Assembly: GCA_003996215.1 (NCBI GenBank)
Contig: QJPP01003136.1
Location: 1 to 64,000, forward strand
Length of the DNA: 64,000 nt
Origin: Jaltomata sinuosa
Taxonomy: Eukaryota; Streptophyta; Magnoliopsida; Solanales; Solanaceae
Direction of reading: 5' to 3'
The notes under the pieces were generated by a model. It was not told the DNA's origin. It did no database searches and was given only the letters and a program-made list of their open reading frames with translations. Below, piece by piece: positions 1 to 10,690 of this stretch. The first letter of the stretch is position 1; the number at the start of each line of letters is the position of its first letter. The position numbers and the translations under genes are program-made.

Positions 1-533
1 TGAGCTCTTGTTTACATATGGTTTACTTTATGCCTTATATATTCAGTACATTCTCTCGTACTGACGTCCCTCATGGGGACGCTGCATTTCATGCCGCAGG
101 CACATGTACTCTTGCTAGTAGACCTCCCCAGTAGGAGCACAGGACACTCGGCTGTTGTTGGTGAGCTCCAGGTTGATTCGGGGCTTTACCGAGTCTTTGG
201 TATATATTTTGGGTATTGTATAGTTAAGGGTAAGGCGGGGCCCTATCCCGACCTAAACTAAGTTTGTCTATCTTGTAGAGACTTTGTAGACCAATGTTAA
301 AGTAAAACTTAGTTATGTCTTTGCTCTTAACAGTTGTGGTCTCAATGGCCAGATCGTGTACATAAGTTTTGGGCCTATCTATGTTGGTCTTGTTATTCAG
401 GCAGCTTATCTATAGTCAAAGCTTCTTAATTGTCATAGTTATATGCATGATGAATCACAGGTTATAAGCCGGTTCTCTCGGGCCTTTAGGGCATCGAGTG
501 CCTGTTCGTCTAAATGTAATTTGAGGCGTGACA
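1..533 (+). repeat. 5' LTR, 3'-terminal part only
   Basis: The segment aligns base for base with 7737-8269 and ends in the same GGCGTGACA. There are seven differences and all are transitions. The first roughly 2 kb of this LTR lie outside the window. Confidence 0.95.
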
Positions 534-537
534 AAAG

Positions 538-553
538 TGGTATCAGAGCAGGT
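538..553 (+). other. Primer binding site, initiator tRNA-Met type
   Basis: TGGTATCAGAGCAGGT starts four bases after the LTR end. It matches the widespread plant primer site complementary to the 3' end of initiator tRNA-Met, where minus-strand cDNA synthesis starts. Confidence 0.9.
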
Positions 554-746
554 CATCCTAGGGAGTCTACAAAGCCGTGTCTATGTAGAGTTTTGCTTAT
601 GGGTGTGTTGTGCACCACATCTATAAACAGGAGGCTACGGGACATTTAGGAGTTGTCTTTTTTTCTTCATCTCTTAGATCGTGCAATAGAGCCAATGTTA
701 TAGGTTTATCGTATCTAACCTTTGAATTGTTTTCATTATAGAAAAA

Positions 747-1847
747 ATGCCGGTTACTAGGAAAAGTAAGAGTACTGGTAAGCAAGTAGATGTGGCTACT
801 GGAGAAGGGACCAGCAAATCACCACCTAGACGAGCTAATCAAAGTGAGGCTCAACTGTCTTCATCACGGACTTCCTCCACTCCTCCGCCTCCAGAAGAGC
901 TAAGGAGGGCAGCAGCACCCCAAGAACCACCGGTTAATGCTACTGACCAAGATTTAAAGAATGCAGTCCAATTGTTGACTTGTATACTTGCTGGTCAAGG
1001 ACAAGGGCAAGCAGGTCCAATTGCAGGTACTAGTGGTGCAAATAGGGAAGCTAGTGTGCGGATACGTGATTTCCTTAATTTGGACCCTCCATCATTTACC
1101 GGGTCAGATCCTAATGAAGATCTGCAAGACTTTATTGATCAAATCCAAAGGACCTTAGATATTATGTATGTATCTGGTAAGGAAGCAGTTGAGTTGGCAA
1201 CATATAGATTAAAAGGTGTGGCTGTATTGTGGTACGAAGCTTGGAAACAATCTAGGGGTATAAATACACCTTCAGCTAAATGGAAAGAGTTTAAAAAGGC
1301 ATTCCTTGACCATTATCTGCCATTGGAGATTCGGGAGGCCCGTACAACTCAGTTCTTAAATCTTCACCAAGGGAATATGAGCGTGAGAGAGTATAGTCTC
1401 AAGTTTAATTCTTTGGCCAGGTATGCTCCTAATGTAGTAGCTACTATGGAGGATAGAGTTCATCGTTACGTGGATAGATTGGATTCATATCTGGTTAGGG
1501 ATTATACTATTGCTGCTTTGAACAAAGATATGGATATAGCAAGGATACAAGCTTTTGCACAAAAGATGGAGGATCAAAGGCAAAGGAGAAGGACACAAGA
1601 GTCGGAAAGAGGGCAGTCCAAGAGGGCCAAATCTATGGGCCAGTTTACGCCATCCCAAGGTGAGTTTAGGCCTCAGTTTTCTAATAGAATGCCTAGGCCA
1701 TCATCTTCCTACTCTACAACTAGCGCTCCACCTCGGTTTCAAGGGTCTAGGGCTAATCAATTTGGGCAAAGGAGTGAGAGTCAAGGCTCACAAGTAGCGG
1801 GGTACCAAGAACAGGGAAGTGCGAGCCAACCAAGACCTCCTAGATAG
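747..1847 (+). pseudogene. gag: gag capsid region of the chromovirus
   Basis: This block encodes the Gag capsid precursor that packages the element RNA. A low-complexity Ser/Pro/Gln N-terminus (about residues 1-95) is followed by the retrotransposon gag core (about residues 100-260), including LATYRLKGVAVLWYEAWKQ and REYSLKFNSLARYAP. A Gln/Arg/Ser-rich linker follows. The ATG at 747 lies after a leader with no better start and opens directly into Gag. The frame ends at a TAG (1845-1847), just before the zinc knuckles. These follow in the same frame, so the stop interrupts one gag-pol ORF; CAG to TAG is the simplest origin, though I cannot see the ancestral codon. Confidence 0.9.
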
Positions 1848-2780
1848 TTTTGTAAACAATGTGGAAGAAATCATCTAGGTATATGTCGGCTTGGAACAAA
1901 TGTTTGTTTTTGGTGTGGTACACCAGGACACATGATGAGAAATTGCCCTCAAAGGGGCATGGGTAGCATGGCACAACCTACTGGATCGGTTGCTGCATCA
2001 TCATCATCGGTGCCTTATTTAGGTAGGGGGCCACAAGTGCCTGCAGGTCGTGGTAGAGGTGGTAGAGGAACTGTTAGTTCTAGTGGAGTTCAAAATCGTA
2101 CATATGCTCTAGCGGAACGACAGAATTTGGAGGCTTCACCTGATGTGGTTACAGGTACATTGTCCATCTTTTCATATAATGTATATGCATTAATTGATCC
2201 AGGCTCTACATTATCATATGTAACTCCATTGATTGCTGGAAAGTTTGAAGGAATGCCAGAATTATTGGTTAAACCATTTGAAGTATTTACGCCAACTAGC
2301 GAGTCTATTATAGCTAGAAAAGTCTATCGTAATTGCATAGTAACTGTTTGTGACCGTAACACATTGGCTGCCCTTGTTGAGCTAGATATGATAGATTTTG
2401 ACGTTATAATGGGTATGGATTGGTTGGCTTCATGTTATGCCACGGTAGATTGCCGAGCTAAGAGGGTGAGTTTCCATTTTCCAAAAGAGGCAGTCCTTGA
2501 ATGGAAAGGTAATGTTGGGACACCAAGAGGTAAGTTTATTTCTTATCTTAAGGCAAAGAAGATGATGTCCAAAGGGTACATATGTCATCTAGTGAGAGTG
2601 AGAGATATAGATGCGGAGCTACTAGATCTTCAGTCTATTCCAGTGGTAAATGAATTTTCTGATGTATTTCCCGAAGAGCTTCCAGGTTTGCCTCCAGAAC
2701 GAGAGATAGAGTTTGGTATTGATGTGATTCCAGGTACTCAACCCATCTCCATCCCTCCATATAGGATGGCCCTGGCATAA
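1848..2780 (+). pseudogene. gag zinc knuckles and aspartic protease
   Basis: In the same frame as gag. Two zinc knuckles bind the element RNA: a C-X2-C-X3-H-X3-C copy beginning at 1851 and a classical C-X2-C-X4-H-X4-C copy at 1905-1946. A Gly/Arg-rich linker (RGRGGRG) leads to the retropepsin-like protease, whose active site reads LIDPGSTLSYV with the Asp at 2196. A conserved block containing VIMGMDWLA follows. The segment continues into the approach to RT (FPEELPGLPPEREIEF) and stops at TAA 2778-2780, in a position where this family normally has a glutamate (Glu GAA to TAA would be a transversion). The protease would cut the Gag-Pol precursor. Confidence 0.9.
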
Positions 2781-3122
2781 TTACGAGAATTGAAGGAGCA
2801 ATTAAAAGATTTGTTAGAAAAGGGATTCATAAAGCCTAGTATATCCCCTTGGGGAGCACCGGTTTTATTTGTACGTAAGAAAGATGGCTCATTGAGAATG
2901 TGTATTGACTATCAGCAGTTGAATAAGGTGACAATTAAGAACAAATATCCCCTTCCTAGGATTGATGATTTGTTTGACCAGTTACAGGGTGCTAAGTGTT
3001 TCTCGAAGATTGATTTGAGGTCAGGTTATCATCAAGTAAAAGTTAAAGAGAAAGATATACCCAAGACAGCTTTCCGAACACGGTATGGTCATTTTGAATT
3101 TTTAGTTATGTCATTTGGCTAA
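2781..3122 (+). pseudogene. Reverse transcriptase, N-terminal half
   Basis: In the gag frame. It carries the fingers and palm motifs of Ty3-type RT: KGFIKPSISPWGAPVLFVRKKDGSLR, CIDYQQLNKVTIKNKYPLPRID, and FSKIDLRSGYHQVKVKEKDI with the first catalytic Asp. The frame fails at the FG(L)TNAP motif: one T appears to be missing near 3119, which puts a stop at 3120. Reading resumes in the +2 frame immediately afterwards. Confidence 0.9.
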
Positions 3123-4372
3123 CAAATGCACCAGCAGCTTTTATGGATCTGATGAATAGGGTGTTCAAGCCATTCTTGGACGTGTTTGTGATTGTATTCA
3201 TAGATGATATCTTGGTCTATTCAAGATCAAAGGAGGACCATGCTAATCACTTATGGCAGGTGTTACAGGTTCTTCGTGATCGTAAGCTATATGCAAATTT
3301 TTCTAAATGTGAATTTTGGTTAAAATCTATGGCATTCTTGGGTCATATTGTCTCTGATGAAGGAATAAGGGTTGATACTCAAAAGATAGAAGCCGTGAAG
3401 AACTGGCCAAGACCTACAACGCCTACGGAGGTTCGTAGTTTCCTTGGGTTGGCAGGTTATTATAGAAGGTTTGTTGAGGGATTTTCCTCTATTTCTGCAC
3501 CCTTAACAAAGCTAACACACAAGGCAGCCAAGTTCCAATGGGGCGATGCATGCGAAAGAAGCTTCCAAGAGCTGAAAAATAAGTTGACTTCTACACCTAT
3601 ATTGGTACTTCCAGAAGGCATAGAAGGGTATGCAGTGTATTGTGATGCGTCGGGAGTGGGCTTAGGATGCGTATTGATGCAGCATGGTAAAGTAATAGCT
3701 TATGCCTCAAGACAGTTGCGGCCACATGAGAAAAATTATCCAACCCATGATCTAGAGCTAACAGCGGTTGTATTTGCTTTAAAGATATGGCGCCACTACT
3801 TGTATGGGGTTCATGTTGACATATATACGGACCATAAGAGCTTGCAATATATCTTTAAGCAGAAGGATCTGAATCTGAGGCAGCGAAGATGGCTTGAGTT
3901 ATTAAAAGATTATGATGTTGATATCTTGTATCATCCGGGGAAAGCAAATGTGGTGGCTGATTCTTTAAGTCGTAGGACAATGGCAAACACCTATGGGCAG
4001 TCCATGGAAAGACAAAGAATAGCTAAGGATCTATACCAACTAGCTAGCTTGGGGGTTCGCCTTCTTGAATCTCAATATGAAAGGATTATTGTGCAAAATG
4101 CAGCAGAATCCTCATTAGTAGTCGAAGTAAAAGAGAAGCAATATAAGGATCCTATTTTATTACAGCTTAAGGAGAATGTACAAAAAGGGGTGACAAGGGC
4201 ATTTGAGCTTACGCAAAACAAAGTACTCCAGTGCCAAAACAGATTGTGTGTGCCTAATATAGATGGACTAAGGGAGAGAATTATGACAGAAGCACATCAT
4301 TCAAGATATTCTATCCATCCGGGCTCAACTAAAATGTATCATGACTTGAAAAGGAGTGTATTGGTGGAGTGA
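3123..4372 (+). pseudogene. RT C-terminal half, RNase H and integrase zinc finger
   Basis: This block continues RT in the shifted frame. The catalytic box FIDD is at 3197-3208 (VFIDDILVYS), followed by FLGHIVSDEGI and the thumb block RSFLGLAGYYRRFVEGF. RNase H follows from about 3620: YCDASGVGLGCVL, YPTHDLELTAVVFALKIW, YTDHKSLQYIF and ending ADSLSRR. From about 4290 the integrase HHCC finger begins (EAHHSRYSIHPGSTKMYHDLKR). One extra base at about 4355 moves the reading back to the original gag frame, so this whole block sits between a one-base loss and a one-base gain that cancel. Confidence 0.9.
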
Positions 4373-5078
4373 CATGAAAAAGAACATTGCAGAATTTGTT
4401 TCTCAATGTCCAAATTGTCAACAAGTTAAAGTAGAGCACCAAAAGCCTGGAGGTTATATGCAACATATAGACCTTCCAATTTGGAAGTGGGACATGATCA
4501 ACATGGATTTTGTCACTGGTCTGCCGCGCTCATTTCGGAAGTTTGACTCCATATGGGTGATAGTTGATAGACTCACCAAATCAGCCCACTTCTTGCCGGT
4601 TAAGGCTACTTATACAGTTGAAGAGTATGCAAGGTTGTATATTAAAGAGATAGTTCGGCTACATGGAATCCCAATCTCTATTATATCTGATAGGGGAGCT
4701 CAATTCACCGCAAATTTTTGGAAATTATTTCAGAAGAGTTTGGGAACACAAGTGAATTTAAGTACGGCCTTTCACCCTCAAACGGATGGTCAGGCAGAAC
4801 GTACAATCCAAACACTTGAGGATATGTTACGAGCTTGTGTATTGGACTTTAAAGGTAGCTGGGATGACCATTTACCACTTATTGAATTTTCTTACAATAA
4901 TAGCTACCATTCAAGTATCAAAATGGCACCTTATGAAGCTTTATATGGGAGGAAGTGTAGATCACCAATCGGATGGTTTGAAGTGGGTGAAACTACCTTA
5001 TTTGGGCCAGATCTTGTTCATCAAGCTATGGAAAAAGTTAAGGTGATACAACAGCGGCTGACAACGGCTCAAAGTTGA
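4356..5078 (+). pseudogene. Integrase: zinc-finger cysteines and DDE core
   Basis: Back in the gag frame. It completes the HHCC finger (CPNCQQVK) and holds the catalytic core that joins cDNA to the chromosome. The three acidic positions are visible in WDMINMDFVTG, IISDRGAQF and HPQTDGQAERTIQ. The core continues through SSIKMAPYEALYGRKCRSPIGWFEVGE, typical of plant chromoviruses. It stops at TGA (5076-5078) at a position where family members usually have arginine, so CGA to TGA is the likely change. Confidence 0.92.
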
Positions 5079-5579
5079 TACAAATCATATGCAAATATTA
5101 GAAGAAGAGGGCTGGAGTTTGCTATAAGAGATTGGGTATTTTTGAAGGTGTCACCAATGAAAGGGGTGATGAGATTTGGTAAAAAGGGAAAGTTAAGTCC
5201 ACGCTATATAGGGCCATATAATATTATTCGAAGAGTTGGCCAAGTCGCATATGAGTTAGAGCTACCCCAAGAGCTTTCAACAGGCCATCCGGTATTTCAT
5301 GTCTCAATGCTTCGAAAGTGTATAGGTGACCCATCTCGTATTACTCCTATTGAAGATGTACAAGTTATGGGAGATCTCACTTATGAAGAAGTACCCATTG
5401 CTATTCTGGATCGCCAAGTTAAGAGGCTAAGAAATAAGGAAGTAGCTTCCGTAAAAGTACGGTGGAGAAACCAACAAGTAGAAGAAGTTACATGGGAAGC
5501 GGAAGAAGCGATGAAATCCAAGTATCCTCATCTATTTCAGTCCAATGAGAAAGGTGGAAGTGTCGAGTTGAGGCATTAA
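5079..5579 (+). pseudogene. Integrase C-terminus with GPY module and chromodomain
   Basis: In frame after the TGA. The GPY/F module reads KLSPRYIGPYNIIRRVGQVAYELELP and is followed by HPVFHVSMLRKC. The C-terminus (about 5420-5550) is a chromodomain: VKVRWRNQQVEEVTWEAEEAMKSKYPHLF, with the aromatic residues expected of the fold. Chromoviral chromodomains are thought to bind heterochromatin marks and direct insertion there, in keeping with the repeat-only surroundings. The final TAA lies about 110 bases before the polypurine tract, as expected for a complete 3' end. Confidence 0.9.
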
Positions 5580-5687
5580 CGAGTAAGTATAAGTCTATAT
5601 ATATTATCTGTCTAATAGTGGTACTTAACTTAGGCTTGAGCTTGTTTGGGCTGGTTAACTTTAATATCATTCGATGACGAATGTTCC

Positions 5688-5701
5688 TAAGAAGGGGAGG
5701 A
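5688..5701 (+). other. Polypurine tract
   Basis: A purine-rich run (AAGAAGGGGAGGA plus T) lies directly before the LTR start TGTAACATCC. It primes plus-strand cDNA synthesis. Confidence 0.88.
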
Positions 5702-6023
5702 TGTAACATCCCGTATTCCGCATATACTAGTCCTATTCATATATCACTTGATATAGCCTTGTCATATAGGTGAGGGACCGAGTTTATTATATGAGCAGTG
5801 ATAGTTTAATGTGTATTGGGAGGTGCTGTAATGCCCCATTCAGTTCAGCACGTAAACGGCCAAGTTAACCTCGACAAAAATATTTAAACTCGAGATGGTA
5901 AGATTGTATTTGAGTAAATATTTAGGGTGAAGTGTTAAGTTAAAGCAAAAGGGATTAGAAATTAGAAAATAGAATAAAATAAGTGAGCTGCTTGCTTGAC
6001 TTAACTAAGCTAGTAGGTGATAA

Positions 6024-6087
6024 GTAGGTGCATCACCTACTTTGACTTATTGACCAGCCTAAAGAACTAGGTAGGTGCATCACCTAC
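6024..6087 (+). repeat. Paired 17-bp inverted repeats in the LTR
   Basis: GTAGGTGCATCACCTAC occurs twice, at 6024-6040 and 6071-6087. Each is a 7-bp perfect inverted repeat around CAT. Decayed relatives lie at about 6113-6135 and 6235-6252. They lie upstream of the likely transcription start and could be protein-binding or hairpin elements; function is unknown. Confidence 0.75.
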
Positions 6088-6300
6088 TAAGACTATTTTG
6101 ACTAGCTTAGAGGGCCAAGTACACCAATCACCCACTTGAATAAATTCTGGCCCAAAGAAGTGAAAGAAAGGGAAAGAATTGGCAGCCAAGGCCCAATAAG
6201 GTTAAGTCCAACAAAGCCCATGTAAAATGGCCAAGTAGGTGTATCACCTTCTTGACATTTTGTGGCTCACAATGAGCAAGGAAAGTCGGCCAAAGCAGCC

Positions 6301-6314
6301 CCCCTTTAAAGGGG
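6301..6314 (+). promoter_or_regulatory. Candidate LTR core promoter
   Basis: CCCCTTTAAAGGGG is a perfect palindrome with a TTTAAA centre. It is followed by a pyrimidine-rich leader (CTTTCTTTCTCTCTCTC at about 6370) and gene-leader-like sequence. The position, about 600 bp into the LTR, suits a U3/R boundary. No transcript evidence is available. Confidence 0.35.
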
Positions 6315-7416
6315 TTAAGACCAGCTCATTTCACTCATTTTAACTTGAAAAAAAATAGATTTTAGAAGTTCTTTCTTTCTCTCTCTCTTAGCTTCACATA
6401 GCAGCCATAAAATACCATTAGGGTTCTTAAATATTCTCCCTCTTTTCAAGCTAAGTTGAAGGGGAGTTCAAGCTCTTGAAGAAGTACAAGTTAGAAGGAC
6501 AGATTTTCAGAATTTAAGGTAAAGTTACTGCCCATTTTTACCCCTTTTTATATGCAAGTTTGATGGAAAATTCTGTATGTGTTTGTATCAAGAACCATGG
6601 GGTAGTGATTGGAATCCTTGAGTTAAAATACTTTCTTATTATGTTTAAGGATGTTTGGGATTGTTTTAGGAGCGGTTTTATGTGTATATATTTAGGACAG
6701 CTTGGTTGAACTTGTAAAAGGGTGTGTGAAATTGTATTGAAGTATGGAAGGAGGGTGTGGTAATACACCACTTAATTGGGTGTTATGTTAACTTGCTGCC
6801 TGCACACCTTTGTATATTATTTGGTATATGTTGTGAAGTCGGAAGAGTTTCAAGGGACCTTATGAGAAGGTCGTACAGTATGTAGATATGTTTAGAAGCG
6901 AAGAGGTGAAAGGAACACTCTTGGTTTGATCAATTACGAGCTTACTGCCTAGTTACTGATTTAGTGGGATCAAGTAGCCCAAATTAGTTAACTAGCTACT
7001 AATACTAGTTTTGCCACGTATTTCATTGTAGATAGATAATCTGAAAGAGGGAAGCTTAATTCGTTGTAATATCCGAGTTACACAACAAGGTATGTAAGGT
7101 TTCTCAGTTTCATATTCCTTGGCATGAACTCTTATATTTGTGTTGTTACCAACGAAGTGAGTTTCCTAGTAAAGGTACTTTCAACAGCAAGCTTTGTGAG
7201 TTATTCTCTAAGCCAAATGAGTTTCATTGTATCATATAAGCTCCTAAACAGTACGTTGATGTTACGTTTGTTCCTTATATCATTGTTACTGCCTTAAGTG
7301 CATGTCCACATGTCTTCTACTACTGGTCCATAGTTTTGAGCTCAATAAAGGTTACAACCACCAAAGTAACAATCTCAAAGATTAAAGAAACTAAATGAAG
7401 TAATCTGTATATGTGT

Positions 7417-7590
7417 GGGTGGCAGCCCAGGGGTGAAAGCCTAGCATGGGTCGATCCCTATTTGTGTACTTATGGGTGGCAGCCTAGGGGCGAAAGCCTA
7501 GCATGGGTCGATCCCAATTTGTATATTTATGAGGGCAGCATCCCAGGGGTTAAATTGCCTAGCATGGGACTCCTCTTCTACCACTGATCA
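7417..7590 (+). repeat. 57-59 bp tandem repeat in the 3' LTR
   Basis: Three units start at 7417, 7474 and 7533. The core is GGGTGGCAGCCCAGGGG, then AAAGCCTAGCATGGGTCGAT. The first two differ at a few positions; the third is more diverged. Confidence 0.9.
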
Positions 7591-8948
7591 GTTGGTCACG
7601 TGTATTACATGCCTTACAATGATCATAAAGCAAAGAAGAGTAACCAAAGAACGTAATATACATGATTTCGCAAGTGTAAGCGAATGTGATCTTCTGTTCT
7701 TATTTACATGTTTATGCACTGATACCTTATTCTATTTGAGCTCTTGTTTACATATGGTTTACTTTATGCCTTACATATTCAGTACATTCTCTCATACTGA
7801 CGTCCCTCATGGGGACGCTGCATTTCATGCCGCAGGCACATGTACTCTTGCTAGTAGACCTCCCCAGTAGGAGCACAGGACACTCGGCTGCTGTTGGTGA
7901 GCTCCAGGTTGATTCGGGGCTTTACCGAGTCTTTGGTATATATTTTGGGTATTGTATAGTTAAGGGTAAGGCGGGGCCCTGTCCCGACCTAAACTAAGTT
8001 TGTCTATCTTGTAGAGGCTTTGTAGACCAATGTTAAAGTAAAACTTAGTTATGTCTTTGCTCTTAACAGTTGTGGCCTCAATGGCCAGATCGTGTACATA
8101 AGTTTTGGGCCTATCTATGTTGGTCTTGTTATTCAGGCAGCTTATCTATAGTCAAAGCTTCTTAATTGTCATAGTTATATGCATGATGAATCACAGGTTA
8201 TAAGCCGGTTCTCTCGGGCCTTTAGGGCATCGAGTGCCTGTCCGTCTAAATGTAATTTGAGGCGTGACATCGCAGTACCAAACAATTCTACCAACATCTA
8301 GAGTACGGGAATGCAACCCCAAAACTTAATCAATAAAAGAGATAGTCTATGCCCAAAACAATTGGGCTATAACTTAAAAGATAAGCATCAAGGCGGCTTG
8401 GTCGAACGACTTACCCTTGATATCTTGGAACAATCCGGCCTACAGGTGAGGTCGTGCGTCAACCTCCGGAAGATTTCCTGTACTCACAACAAAAATAAGC
8501 AAGTGTAGTATCAGTACACAACCACCGTGTACTGGTAGGATCATCAGCCAGTTTTCAAATAAACAGTGTATAAGCAGTACAACAATCAAGTAATTAGTAT
8601 GGAAGACATGCAACAAGTCAACAGACCCTAAACTACAAGTCTCTACCTCGCTTGTTCCAGCACGAAATCCATCTCTGATAACTCTAAACCACAATCATAT
8701 ACCAATAACTATACCTTTCTATCTAGACCAGACCCACTCTAGGATCCCCTCTAAACAACACCTAAGTGTCAATGAACAACTCGACCTAATCCAAGACCCA
8801 TTCAACAATTACAACAAAATTTCCCGATCACTCTAGGACTAGCAAAACAAGCATCACATTTTAGTAAAATAGCCCAGTCCACTCACGGAACCAATAACAG
8901 TAAATGCAATATAACAATAACCATGTAAAGATATAGTAAAACAAACCC

Positions 8949-9052
8949 GTACCAAGCGTGGTACCCGAGCCAATCATTAGTATCCCATACCAGGCGTGGT
9001 ACCCAAGCCAATTGTTAGTATTCCCGTACCAGGCGTGGTACCCGAGCCAACC
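8949..9052. repeat. Hairpin minisatellite, three units
   Basis: Three copies of GTACCAGGCGTGGTACCCGA and variants, each followed by GCCAA and a short variable spacer. Each core is an inverted repeat, GTACCA and TGGTAC around GGCG. Confidence 0.85.
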
Positions 9053-9786
9053 GAATGTCAACAATACACAGTCAATAGATGAACAAACAACTTGTAAACT
9101 AACAAGAAACACACCGTTCAATTCACAGACTATAAAACAGGACCCTTAGACATTCTACAAAATTCCTATAAGCAATGTAATTCATACAAGCACTTAGACA
9201 AGAGTACAAACATATACCACATTCACAGGAATCGTAAGCCATCACCAACCTCGAAATGATCCAAGATCTACTCAACCCGAGCTTTCCCGTGTTCCGGATT
9301 CCTTTCTCATTCTTGGTCTAAAATAACATACAAGTACATGAAATTAACAAACAAGGCCTGCACATTACCCGAATTACACCAAATCCCAGAACCCCAGGCC
9401 ACCCATGATCATTCCACCCTTTTACCGGGCTTTCCCACCATTGATTTCCCTAGTTCTATCATTTTCACGGATAAAAATAGAGAATTTAACAACATATGAT
9501 CATTATATTTCACTTTTAACAATACCCAAGAACTTTCATGTTTAGAATCCCCTTTCTTCTCCGGATTCCACCATTCCTAGGTTATTCCAACCTTCCCCAA
9601 AGTTCCCTCCTAGCAATTCTACCGCATAGGTAAAGTAGTGCGAAGTTTGGGGAGTAGAAACCTTACCTTAGGGAATAAAAACGATGAAAAATGGAGGAAA
9701 ATGCCTGAAATCTCCCTAGTTCTTCTCCCAAACGAATTGTAGAAAACTGAACTATTTTAGGGAAGTTTCTGCATTAAAAACCCGTC

Positions 9787-9900
9787 GGCCCGCTATAGCG
9801 GTCCCCCCTCCGCTATAGCAGTCCCTCTATAGCGGACGACTTCTGCTATAGCGGTCTTAAGAGGCATTGACCCCCTTGACCACCGCTATAGCGAAGGTCG
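9787..9900. repeat. CCGCTATAGCGG palindrome cluster
   Basis: A perfect 12-bp palindrome CCGCTATAGCGG lies at 9790-9801. At least four further CTATAGCG-containing variants follow within 110 bases. The same motif is in the array LTRs (26630-26730 and 32280-32340). Confidence 0.85.
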
Positions 9901-10250
9901 CTAACATAGAGCCGTTGTGCTCGTCATGGACACAATGTCTAGAAATCTCCAAAATTTGGTCATTTTGCAACACACTTGCTTCCCCCGATGACCCGAAACA
10001 ACCCCTCCACGTCAAACACGATTATGGGAGTTCTACTTACCCAAATTCGATTCTGAAAAGTCACTCGGACTCCTTTATGTCTTGGATACATGGAAAACTA
10101 GATCAATACAAGACACCTAACCCAATCGTTACCCAGATTTCCCTAGACTCCACCTCGCTCCAAATCCAGCCGAGGCTAGCCTAGCCTAGAATTTTAAACT
10201 CCCAACCCAGAGTTTTTTAACTCTAAAACTTGGCATGATTGGACTACCCA

Positions 10251-10690
10251 TAACGATGGACTCGATCATTACAGTTGAGGTACACAATGTCCAAGGAGGA
10301 ACTAGGGCCAAACTAAAGATTCATCAATAACCGGGAAGGTGATTGGGCTAAACAACAAAGAGGGTCAATTCAGGCTTAAAATCAGGGATCAAAGGGTATT
10401 CACATCATTTGGATGGTCATTTAGGCTAAAGTGGACTATTTCAAAAATGGCCTATGATCCTTTCCTAACCAACCATCCTACACTCTAGGCAAGACTAACC
10501 GGGCAAGTTCTAGATTGACACACAATGCAAGAATAGTACAAATATCGCTCACACACACATGGCACAGAGTATAACAATCACATGCTAACTATCAGGTTCA
10601 TACTCGAGCTTAAGCCATTTATCAGATTGATTAACCTAATGTCATTCACAGATCCATAATGGTCAGTCTATCAAAACAGATATTTTCATG
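10251..10690. other. Unassigned intergenic sequence
   Basis: AT-rich sequence with no open frame of note, no terminal repeats and no recognised protein similarity. It lies between the old LTR fragment and the first sequence I can link to the Athila-type element. Confidence 0.5.

Larger units (their letters stand above)
1..8269 (+). mobile_element. Ty3/gypsy chromovirus (Tekay/Del-like), left end outside window
   Basis: The element reads in order: partial 5' LTR, tRNA-Met primer site, gag with zinc knuckles, protease, reverse transcriptase, RNase H, integrase with GPY module and chromodomain, polypurine tract and complete 3' LTR. This is the order of chromoviruses, whose chromodomain is thought to guide integration into heterochromatin. 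The first 533 bases match 7737-8269 without an indel, which proves the two LTRs. The reading frame is broken by three in-frame stops (1845, 2778, 5076) and two one-base indels (near 3119 and 4355), so this copy cannot make its own proteins. The low LTR divergence (7 differences in 533) marks it as one of the youngest insertions here. Clade assignment to Tekay rests on the protein and LTR type as I recall them. Confidence 0.95.
5702..8269 (+). repeat. 3' LTR, complete (2568 bp)
   Basis: It begins TGTAACATCC after the polypurine tract and ends GGCGTGACA, with TG...CA termini. It supplies promoter and polyadenylation functions. Inside are two copies of a GTAGGTG/CACCTAC inverted repeat (6024-6040, 6071-6087), the self-complementary CCCCTTTAAAGGGG (6301-6314) that could serve as a TATA-like core, and a three-copy tandem repeat (7417-7590). 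The five bases after it, TCGCA (8270-8274), are the candidate target-site duplication; its partner lies left of the window. Confidence 0.95.
8270..10250 (-). mobile_element. Old minus-strand LTR fragment hosting the chromovirus insertion
   Basis: This segment shares, in the same order, several landmarks with the LTRs of the 23.8-37.6 kb array. They are a GTATCAGTACA...CTGGTAGG block (8508-8540), a CACTCACGGAACCAA block (about 8880), GTACC...GGTAC hairpin repeats (8949-9052), CCGCTATAGCGG palindromes (9790 onward) and a final CCCAACCC...AACTCT block near 10200-10220. In the array these run from LTR 3' end to LTR 5' end on the minus strand, so this is a related but diverged LTR in the same orientation. 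Its 3' part was cut by the insertion at 8269/8270. I found no coding potential. Confidence 0.65.

Noticed and set aside
541..560. tRNA genes at the primer binding sites
   Set aside because: Only 15-18 bases complementary to tRNA 3' ends are present, next to LTR ends, and no cloverleaf.
7529..7997. Open frames of 113 and 62 codons in the 3' LTR, and the matching frame at 73-261
   Set aside because: Both LTR copies carry them because the LTRs are duplicates; they have no domain and are interrupted by the LTR tandem repeat.
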